A stretch of DNA of 64,000 bases from Bacillota bacterium (lineage in GTDB: Bacteria > Bacillota > Sulfobacillia > JAIMAT01). Of this stretch, positions 57,955 through 64,000 are shown one piece after another; positions within the stretch are counted from its first letter, which is position 1; every line of letters starts with the position of its first letter. Both the position numbers and the translations under genes were made by a program. Location: NCBI GenBank assembly GCA_029961055.1, contig JASBVM010000023.1, forward strand, positions 62,001-126,000. Direction: 5' to 3'. Under the pieces are notes generated by a model that saw only the letters and a program-made list of their open reading frames with translations, was not told where the DNA came from and made no database searches.

Positions 57955-59246
57955 GCCAGAGCCCTCCATCCACGCACCAGGTCCATGCCGATCCGCCAGA
58001 GCGACCGCCGGCCGCGGATCTGGTCGAGAAGCCCGCGCACGTGCTCCGCCTTGGGCCGCAGGTCGACGGTGAAGAGCTGCCGCGCCACGCCGTTGGCCAG
58101 GCGGGGATAGAAGTCGAAGTACTGCCGGTTGTCCGCGAAGAAGGTGCCGACCCGGCTGAACTGCTTCAGGTCGCGGAAGACGAAGGAGTCCTCCAGGCGG
58201 TCCCGGTAACGGGAGAGCGTCCTCTCCGTGAAGTCGCCCTTCTCGAGCGCCTCCAGCATCGTCTCCCCGGCCAGCTTCCCCGAGACCATGGCCAGGTCGG
58301 TCCCCTCCATGGTGACCGCGTTGACCATGGCGGCCGAGTCGCCCGCCACCAGGACGCCGTTTCCGTAGAGCCTGGGCATGGCGCGGTAGCCGCCCTCCGG
58401 GATCAGGTGCGCGCTGTATTCGCGCATCTCTCCGCCCTTGAGGAGCGGAGCGACCGAGGGGTGCGCCTTGATCCGCTCCAGAAGGCGGTTGGGGTTCTCG
58501 CCCTGCTCCCGCAGGTGGGAGAGCAGGACGGCGGTGCCGATGGAGACCGTGTCGCTGTTGGTGTACAGGAAGGCGGAGCCCATCAGGCCGGCCGTCGCCT
58601 CCCCGCCCAGCATCTCGACCGCGGTCCCCTCCCCCTCGGTCAGGCCGAAGCGCTCCTCGATGGCGCCCTTGGGGAGCTGGATCACTTCCTTGACGCCCAG
58701 GACCACCTCGTCCGCGCGCCAGTCGCGGCCCAGGCCGGCCTTCTCCACCAGGAGCGCGTTGACACCCTGGGCGATCAGCACCAGCGGCGCCTCCACCTCG
58801 CCCTCCGGCCGGGAGGTGACGACGCCGCGGATGGTCCGCCCGTCGCGCAGCAGGTCGACCACCGTGGTCTGCGTGATCACCTGCGCCCCCGCCTTCTCCA
58901 CCTTGCCCGCGAACCAGGCGTCGAACTTGGCCCGCATCACCGACCAGGCGTTCGGCTTCTCCCGCCAGGCGGCGTCCTCGTAGGCGATCTTGAGCGCGGA
59001 TCGCTCGTCCAGGAACCAGTACTCGTGGTGACCGATGCGCCGCTCGAGCGGGGCCTCGGAGGCGAAGCCGGGGACCACCCAGTCGGTCGGCTCGTGGTAG
59101 ATGACGCCGCCGAACATGTTCTTGGCGCCGGCGTAGTCGCCGCGCTCGATCACCGCCACCTTCACCCCGGCCTGCGCCAGCACCAGGGCGGCCGAGAGGC
59201 CGGCGGGTCCGCCACCCACGATCACGGCGTCGAAACGAATCGCCAT
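57951..59246 (-). CDS. fixC: FixC, ETF:quinone oxidoreductase-like flavoprotein
   Basis: FAD protein of 431 residues that delivers electrons to quinone. [19 protein letters not shown] near residues 11-29 binds [17 protein letters not shown] follows; [24 protein letters not shown] is the second FAD motif, and the membrane-touching segment lies in the middle. ATG follows GGAGGG. Gaps and overlaps with the neighbours are 3 and 4 bases, so etfB-etfA-fixC-fixX is one operon. Confidence 0.92.
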   Translation of the reverse strand: MAIRFDAVIVGGGPAGLSAALVLAQAGVKVAVIERGDYAGAKNMFGGVIYHEPTDWVVPGFASEAPLERRIGHHEYWFLDERSALKIAYEDAAWREKPNAWSVMRAKFDAWFAGKVEKAGAQVITQTTVVDLLRDGRTIRGVVTSRPEGEVEAPLVLIAQGVNALLVEKAGLGRDWRADEVVLGVKEVIQLPKGAIEERFGLTEGEGTAVEMLGGEATAGLMGSAFLYTNSDTVSIGTAVLLSHLREQGENPNRLLERIKAHPSVAPLLKGGEMREYSAHLIPEGGYRAMPRLYGNGVLVAGDSAAMVNAVTMEGTDLAMVSGKLAGETMLEALEKGDFTERTLSRYRDRLEDSFVFRDLKQFSRVGTFFADNRQYFDFYPRLANGVARQLFTVDLRPKAEHVRGLLDQIRGRRSLWRIGMDLVRGWRALA

Positions 59247-59249
59247 CGA

Positions 59250-60293
59250 TTACCCTCCTACGGTCTCGAGTACCGCCCGGCGTCCGCGCTGCCGCACCGC
59301 CTGCGTGAGCGCAGGGACCACCTTGAAGAGGTCGCCCACGATGCCCACGTGCGCCACCTGGAAGATGGGGGCGTGGGGATCGGAGTTGATCGCCACGATG
59401 GTGCCGGACTGCATCATGCCGACGACGTGCTGGACCGCCCCCGAGATGCCCACCGCGACGTAGAGCTTGGGCCGCACGGTGATGCCGGTCTGCCCGACCT
59501 GGCGAGCCTTGGGAAGCCAGCCCGCGTCGCAGATGGGGCGCGAGCCCGCCACCTCGCCGCCCAGCGCCTCGGCCAGCTCCTCCACCAGGTAGAGGTTGGC
59601 CTTGGAGCCGATCCCGCGGCCGGCGGCGACGATCACGTCGGCCTCGTCCAGGATCCGGCTCTCGTTGCTCTCCTCCACCACCTTCAGCACCCGGGTGGGC
59701 GCGTCGGCCGCCACGTCGCCCACCTCCAGGCGGATCACCTCACCGTGCCGGCTGGGGTCGGGCTCCGGGCGCGGCATCACCTTCGGCCGAACGGTTGCCA
59801 TCTGCGGCCGCCAGTTCGCGCTGGTGATGGTCGCCAGCTGCTGCCCGCCGAAGGTGGGGCGGGTGGCCAGGAGCATCCGCTTCTGGACGTCCATCTCCAG
59901 CTGCGTGGTGTCGGCGGTCAACCCGCAGGCCAGGTCGGTGGCGACGGTGCTGGCCAGGTCCCTCCCCTGCGTGGTGGCGGGGAGGAGGAAGATCTCCGGC
60001 TTCCTCTCCAGGACCAGCTGGACCACCAGGCGCCCGTAGACCTCGGTGCGGAACTCGGCCAGCTCCGGGTGCTCGGCGACGAAGACCCTGTCGGCGCCGC
60101 AGGCGACCGCCTCGTCCGCATACCGCCCCACCCCGTCGCCGATCAGGACGGCCGCGACGTAGGTGTCGATGGCGTCGGCCAGGCGGCGCGCCGCCCCGAT
60201 CAGCTCCCAGGTGACGGGACTCACCTGGCCGCGCCGCTGCTCGGCGTAAACCCAGATGCCCCGCCACTCGTCGATGTTGACGTTCTTGGGCAT
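59250..60293 (-). CDS. etfA: Electron transfer flavoprotein alpha subunit (FixB)
   Basis: A 347-residue ETF alpha subunit. The N-terminal half ([24 protein letters not shown]) is the interface domain. The C-terminal FAD domain has [42 protein letters not shown] and the closing [20 protein letters not shown]. These are strongly conserved ETF signatures. It starts 4 bases after the etfB stop. In bifurcating complexes this subunit holds one of the FADs. Confidence 0.93.
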   Translation of the reverse strand: MPKNVNIDEWRGIWVYAEQRRGQVSPVTWELIGAARRLADAIDTYVAAVLIGDGVGRYADEAVACGADRVFVAEHPELAEFRTEVYGRLVVQLVLERKPEIFLLPATTQGRDLASTVATDLACGLTADTTQLEMDVQKRMLLATRPTFGGQQLATITSANWRPQMATVRPKVMPRPEPDPSRHGEVIRLEVGDVAADAPTRVLKVVEESNESRILDEADVIVAAGRGIGSKANLYLVEELAEALGGEVAGSRPICDAGWLPKARQVGQTGITVRPKLYVAVGISGAVQHVVGMMQSGTIVAINSDPHAPIFQVAHVGIVGDLFKVVPALTQAVRQRGRRAVLETVGG

Positions 60294-60297
60294 CGCC

Positions 60298-61137
60298 TCA
60301 CGCCTCCTTCGCGCCGACCGGCTCGAAGCCCGGGATGCGGTGCTCTGCGATCAGGAAGTCGACCAGGGAGGCGGCCGCCTCCGCCGGCTCGCCCTCGAAG
60401 AGCCGGCACGTGTCGGTGCGCGGCTCGGGCACGAAGCTCTTGGAGACGATGGTCGGCGACCCCTTGAGGCCGCACTGCTCCGGGTCGGCGCCGACGTCGT
60501 CCACCGACCAGGCGGTCACCTGCGCCTGCTGGGCGGCCAGGAGCGCGGGCAGCGAGGCGTAGCGGACCTGGTTCAGGTCGGCCGAGCAGGTGAGGACCGC
60601 CGGCAGGCGCGACTCCAGGGTGACGACGGCGCCCTCGATGTGCCGCTGGACCACGATCCGCTTCGCCTCGAAGTCGACCTCCTCGATGGCGGTGACGTAG
60701 CTGAGGAGCGGGACCCGGAGGCGGCGGGCCAGGCCGGGCCCCACCTGGCCGGTGTCGCCGTCCAGGGCGTAGCGCCCCGTCAGGACCACGTCGACGGGGC
60801 CGCGCTCCTTCTCGATCTTCTGGATGGCCGACCAGAGCGCGTAGGTGGTGGCGAAGGTGTCGGCGGCGGCGAAGCGGCGGTCGGTGAGGAGCACGCCCTC
60901 GTCGGCGCCCAGCGCCAGGCACTCGCGCAGCGCCGAGGCGGCGAAGTTCGGCCCCATGGTCAGCACCGTGACGCGGCCGCCGAAGCGGTCGCGGAACTCC
61001 AGCGCCGCTTCGAGGGCGTGGAGGTCCTCGGGGTTGACGATGTTGGGCACACCTCGCCGGTCGAGCGTCCCCGTCTTGGGGTCGATGCGGACCTCGGTCG
61101 TGTCGGGAACCTGCTTGATGCAGACCACGGCGTGCAT
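60298..61137 (-). CDS. etfB: Electron transfer flavoprotein beta subunit (FixA)
   Basis: A 279-residue ETF beta subunit. MHAVVCIKQVPDT at the start, IVNPEDLHALEAAL, VTVLTMGPNFAASALRECLALGADEGVLLTD and the GRYALDGDTGQVGP signature are clear. In bifurcating ETFs this subunit binds the NADH-oxidising FAD. ATG 61137 follows GAAGGGA by 5 bases. Upstream there is an AT-rich stretch with TTTAGA and CAGAAT that probably holds the operon promoter, but no consensus pair can be named. Confidence 0.93.
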   Translation of the reverse strand: MHAVVCIKQVPDTTEVRIDPKTGTLDRRGVPNIVNPEDLHALEAALEFRDRFGGRVTVLTMGPNFAASALRECLALGADEGVLLTDRRFAAADTFATTYALWSAIQKIEKERGPVDVVLTGRYALDGDTGQVGPGLARRLRVPLLSYVTAIEEVDFEAKRIVVQRHIEGAVVTLESRLPAVLTCSADLNQVRYASLPALLAAQQAQVTAWSVDDVGADPEQCGLKGSPTIVSKSFVPEPRTDTCRLFEGEPAEAAASLVDFLIAEHRIPGFEPVGAKEA

Positions 61138-61340
61138 GTGAATCCCTTCACTTTCTCGCTCGCAAGACGAGCAGAATTCTGATACTGTGCTCAGTCTAAA
61201 CCCGTTGAAGCGCGTCGTCATCTGGAGACCGGATGACAACATCCTCCGGACCGTAGCCCGGATGGGCGAATCACCTCGCTCCGCCCTAGCCTGGCCGAGC
61301 AGCGCGACCGGGTCGGGCCCGCTCGGGGCGGGTCGTCACG

Positions 61341-62390
61341 TCAGATGCGGCGCACCAGCCGCGGGTTGGGTGTGACGCCCGGGATGCGACCGCGCTTCGC
61401 CACCGGTTTGCCGTCCACCTCCTTGATGTCCATGGTCATGTCCAGGGGGGGTGCGCCGGCGATGAAGGCGCCGACCCCGAAGCCGTCGGCGCCGGCCTCG
61501 GCCAGGGCGCGGACGCGCTCCTCGGTCAGGCCGCCGGAGACGAAGATGCCCACGTGCCGGAAGCCCTCCTGGTCGAGGCGGGCGCGGAGCTCGCGGACCA
61601 GGTCGGGCGTCACGCTGCCCCGCTCCGCGGGGGTGTCCAGCCGCACCGCGTGCAGCCGCTCGCCCAGGGCGCGGGCGACGCGGAGCGCTTCCTCGGTCTC
61701 GTCGTGGAAGGTGTCGACCAGGATGGTGCGCGCTTCGCCGGCCGGCATCAGCAGGTCGTAGGCCTCGGCGACGCGGAGCGTGTCGCCGGCGATCAGGACG
61801 GCGGCGTGCGGGATGGTGCCCATCGGCTGCCGGCCCGCCAGGCGGGCGGCCAGGATGCAGCTGACGCCGTCGGCGCCGCCGACCAGAGCGGCCCGCTCCA
61901 TGACGGGCGCCACGGCGGGGTGGACGTGGCGGGCACCGAAGCAGATGACGGGCTTCGAGCCGGCCGCTTCCTTGATGCGGCGGGCGGCCGTCGCCCAGCC
62001 GCTGGAGGAGGCGAGGATGCCGAGAAGCGCGGTCTCGTAGATGCCGAAGGCGCTGTAAGGACCGCGGATGCGCATCACCACCTCCCTGGCGGCCACCTCC
62101 TCGCCCTCGGGCGCCGCCTCGACGCGGAGGCCGGGCACCTGGCGCAGGAGCTGGAGCGCCTCCTCCACGCCGGCCAGGACGCCGGCGCGGTTGGCGAAGA
62201 TCTCGGCGGCCACGGGGGTGTCGGCGCGGCCGAGCGATTCCAGGATCATCTGGGTCTTGACGAAATAGACGTCGGAGGTGGCGCCGGCCACGATCTCGGC
62301 GTGCTCGGCCGAGTAGAGCCTCGCCTCGCCCGGCGCCAGGCGTTCGACATCCCCCAGAGTGCGCAGCCTGGCTGGGTTAGCCTCGTTCAT
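61341..62390 (-). CDS. pncB: Nicotinate phosphoribosyltransferase
   Basis: Makes nicotinate mononucleotide from nicotinate for NAD salvage. The short archaeal and Bacillota form of 349 residues: EIVAGATSDVYFVKTQMIL near the start, ALLGILASSSGWATAARRI, CFGARHVHPAVAPVMERAALVGGADGVS with the active histidine region, and GIFVSGGLTEERVRALAEAGADGFGVGAFIAG as the phosphate-binding end. ATG follows GGAGGAG. It overlaps the RsuA-family gene by 14 bases. Confidence 0.88.
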   Translation of the reverse strand: MNEANPARLRTLGDVERLAPGEARLYSAEHAEIVAGATSDVYFVKTQMILESLGRADTPVAAEIFANRAGVLAGVEEALQLLRQVPGLRVEAAPEGEEVAAREVVMRIRGPYSAFGIYETALLGILASSSGWATAARRIKEAAGSKPVICFGARHVHPAVAPVMERAALVGGADGVSCILAARLAGRQPMGTIPHAAVLIAGDTLRVAEAYDLLMPAGEARTILVDTFHDETEEALRVARALGERLHAVRLDTPAERGSVTPDLVRELRARLDQEGFRHVGIFVSGGLTEERVRALAEAGADGFGVGAFIAGAPPLDMTMDIKEVDGKPVAKRGRIPGVTPNPRLVRRI

Positions 62391-63120
62391 GGATCTCCTC
62401 CTCTCGGCGCTCCGGGACGCCGAGCTCGTTCAGCTCGCGCGCTGTCAGGGGTCGCCACCGGCCGGGCGGCAGATCGCCAAGCCGGACCGGGCCCTCCGCG
62501 ACGCGGACCAGCCGGAGGACCGGGTGACCGACGGCGGCGAGCATCCGCCGGACCTCGCGCTTCCGTCCCTCCCCCACCTCGATCTCGATCAGCGAGCGGT
62601 CCGCTTCCTCGCGCAGGAGGCGGACGGCGAGGGCGCGGGCCGGGCCGTCGGAGAGACGGACGCCCCGGCGGAGGCGGGCGAGCGCCTCCGGGCCGGGTCG
62701 GCCGGCGACCTCGGCGTGGTAGCGCTTCCGGACGCCGAAGCGCGGGTGCATCATGCGGTGGGCCAACGCGCCGTCGTTGGTCAGGATCAGGAGCCCGCTC
62801 GAGTCGAGGTCGAGGCGGCCCACCGGGTAGAGCCGGGCGGGCAGACCGCGCAGGAGGTCACCGACGCACGGCCGCCCCTGCGGGTCGTACAGGGTGGTCA
62901 GGACGCCCTCGGGCTTGTGGAAGGCGTAGTAGTAGAGCCGGACCGGCCTGAGAGGCTGCCCGTCCACGCGGATCTCGTCCCGTGCGGGATCGACCTTCTG
63001 GCCGATGGCGGCGACGAGGCCGTTGACCGTCACCCTCCCGCCGGCGATCAGCCGTTCGGCCTTCCGCCGGGAGGTGACGGAGGCGCGCGAGAGCACCTTC
63101 TGCAAGCGCTCGTAGGCCAA
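62377..63120 (-). CDS. rluB: RsuA/RluB-family rRNA pseudouridine synthase
   Basis: A 247-residue enzyme with an N-terminal S4 RNA-binding domain (ERLQKVLSRASVTSRRKAERLIAGGRV, residues 4-30) and a catalytic domain with YPVGRLDLDSSGLLILTNDG (near residues 97-116), where the aspartate of GRLD is catalytic. EGRKREVRRMLAAVGHPVLRL is also conserved. The length fits RluB of Bacillota, which modifies 23S rRNA. The start is TTG, 3 bases after the ridA stop. Confidence 0.9.
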   Translation of the reverse strand: MAYERLQKVLSRASVTSRRKAERLIAGGRVTVNGLVAAIGQKVDPARDEIRVDGQPLRPVRLYYYAFHKPEGVLTTLYDPQGRPCVGDLLRGLPARLYPVGRLDLDSSGLLILTNDGALAHRMMHPRFGVRKRYHAEVAGRPGPEALARLRRGVRLSDGPARALAVRLLREEADRSLIEIEVGEGRKREVRRMLAAVGHPVLRLVRVAEGPVRLGDLPPGRWRPLTARELNELGVPERREEEIHERG

Positions 63121-63123
63121 GGT

Positions 63124-63585
63124 CTACCCGGTGACCTCCACCAGCAGCTCGATCTCCACCGCCGCGTCCAGGGGCAGGTCGCTCACCCCCACGGCCGTCC
63201 GCGCGTGCGCCCCCGCCTCCCCGAAGAGCCGGCCCAGCAGCTCGGAGGCGCCGTTGACCACCCGGGGCTGGTCGTGGAAGCCCGGGGCGCTGTTGACGTA
63301 CCCGGTGACGCGGACGACGCGGCGGACGGCCTCGGCGCCGCCCGCCGCCTGCGCGGCCGCGGCCAGGGCGTTGAGCGCCGCCACGCGGGCGGCCTCGTAA
63401 CCTTCCTCGACGGAGAGCTCAGCGCCTAGCTTGCCGCGGTAGCGGAGCTCGCCCTCCACCATGGGCAGCTGCCCGCTGGTCCAGACCCACGCCCCCGACC
63501 GGACGGCCGGGACGTAGGCGGCCACGGGCTTGGGGACCGGGGGAAGCTCGAGGCCCAGCTCCCTCAGCCTCTCGGTCCAGGCCAC
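63124..63585 (-). CDS. RidA family protein
   Basis: A 153-residue YjgF/YER057c/UK114 fold protein. VPKPVAAYVPAVRSGAWVWTSGQLP and the end HARTAVGVSDLPLDAAVEIELLVEV fit the group of longer RidA homologues that end in AVEIE. The arginine of HARTAVGV corresponds to the substrate-binding arginine of enamine/imine deaminases. The start is GTG. It heads a possible operon with the RsuA-family gene and pncB. Confidence 0.88.
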   Translation of the reverse strand: MAWTERLRELGLELPPVPKPVAAYVPAVRSGAWVWTSGQLPMVEGELRYRGKLGAELSVEEGYEAARVAALNALAAAAQAAGGAEAVRRVVRVTGYVNSAPGFHDQPRVVNGASELLGRLFGEAGAHARTAVGVSDLPLDAAVEIELLVEVTG

Positions 63586-63956
63586 GTCTCCACCTCGCTT
63601 TCAACACGCGCTCTGGAAGATCAGGGGCATTCTAGCATGCCGTGGTGGGCCGCGGCGGCGGGGGCCGGCGGTGTCAGGATGCGCCCCGGTTTTCACGATG
63701 CGGTGAGGCGGATCCCATGCCTCGCCGGGTAGCTTGCAGAGGTGCACGGAAAGCGTCGATCGGAGCCGATGCCATCGCGGATGATGCTGCGATGGCGGGC
63801 TTCGAGGCTCCGATTCGGGTCGGCGGAAAGCGATCCGCGCAACGCAGAGGCTTGACGGTCCGGCCCCGCCTTGAAGGTGCCGGCGGTATTCCGCGCGGCG
63901 GAAACAGCCCGTCCGCGCGCGGGCCCCGGACGCGGAGCGGGGGCGAGGCGGCCGGC
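63586..63956. other. Non-coding stretch of 371 bases
   Basis: No convincing gene is seen here on either strand; the one longer frame (63601-63978) is arginine-rich and unlike any family I know. It contains a large two-part hairpin (annotated separately), flanked by two direct copies of CGGAAAGCG (63748 and 63823) and two of GCAGAGG (63735 and 63843). Confidence 0.5.
63759..63814. ncRNA. Possible structured RNA: two-part hairpin
   Basis: An outer 9-bp stem (ATCGGAGCC, 63759-63767 with 63806-63814) encloses an inner 8-bp stem (GCCATCGC, 63771-63778 with 63789-63796) with a 10-base loop and an asymmetric 3 x 9 internal loop. All pairs are Watson-Crick. The strand is not known. No family is recognised. 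Confidence 0.35.
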
Positions 63957-64000
63957 TCAGGCCCCGCCGAAAAGCCACTTGACGGTCAGCGCCGCCGCCA
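63957..64000 (-). CDS. C-terminal end of a gene running off the window
   Basis: On the minus strand the last 14 codons before a TGA read as hydrophobic then basic-aromatic (ALTVKWLFGGA at the end), which looks like the end of a membrane protein. Too little is present to name it, and a chance frame is possible. Confidence 0.3.
   Translation of the reverse strand, partial: AAALTVKWLFGGA

Noticed and set aside
63601-63978. A 125-residue protein-coding gene at the right end
   Set aside because: The frame is arginine- and proline-rich without a ribosome site or family, and it covers the structured hairpin region.

Overview
The window is very GC-rich, gene-dense DNA that reads as the chromosome of a high-GC, endospore-forming member of the Bacillota (the Symbiobacterium/Thermaerobacter type fits best; no species can be named from sequence alone). 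The spore genes are an alpha/beta-type small acid-soluble spore protein (SASP) at 9900-10115, SpoIVA at 49237-50715 and the YIEGIA/capping-subunit pair at 52423-53546. The cmk-rpsA-YIEGIA-der-spoIVA block is a Bacillota neighbourhood. GTG and TTG starts are very common. Four promoters share a -10 of TAGAAT or GAGAAT with sigma-A-like spacing.

Left part (1-13600): a four-subunit 2-oxoacid:ferredoxin oxidoreductase operon (korDABC), a hypothetical protein, a thioesterase/pseudouridine-synthase pair, arginine deiminase, a membrane protein, a cupredoxin-like lipoprotein, an aldehyde dehydrogenase, a TIGR04086 membrane protein, the SASP and a DnaQ-DinG exonuclease/helicase fusion with four iron-sulphur cysteines. 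13600-21400 is one tightly packed leftward group: a large membrane protein, a fumarylacetoacetate-hydrolase-family (FAH) protein, ndk, mtnP, ahcY, mtaD and a histidine phosphatase. Its core handles the by-products of S-adenosylmethionine use.

Middle (21400-41600): motAB, a DUF4149 protein, trpS, leuS with a clear promoter and a leader hairpin, small membrane proteins, a GH130 phosphorylase and an MFS exporter. The clearest biology in the window follows: a respiratory formate dehydrogenase operon (fdnG-fdhE-fdnH-fdnI). Its catalytic subunit is interrupted by an in-frame UGA, followed by a hairpin that matches the bacterial selenocysteine insertion element, so I annotate it as one selenoprotein of about 1000 residues. 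An RND efflux pump of SwrC type and a divergent winged-helix regulator with an apparent frameshift come next.

Right part (41700-64000): a coupled patatin / GT4 glycosyltransferase / DedA-like operon, an ABC exporter with a secreted partner, tRNA-Pro(GGG) with its own promoter and terminator, a DHA2-type exporter, spoIVA, der, the YIEGIA pair, rpsA and cmk, class II aldolase, a complete fixABCX (electron-bifurcating ETF) operon, nicotinate phosphoribosyltransferase, an RsuA-family pseudouridine synthase and a RidA protein. A non-coding stretch with a strong two-part hairpin and the last codons of a gene running off the window close it.

Taken together, korDABC, EtfABCX and the formate dehydrogenase point to ferredoxin- and quinone-linked energy metabolism with anaerobic capacity. 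No CRISPR array, insertion sequence, prophage or recognisable defence system was seen.
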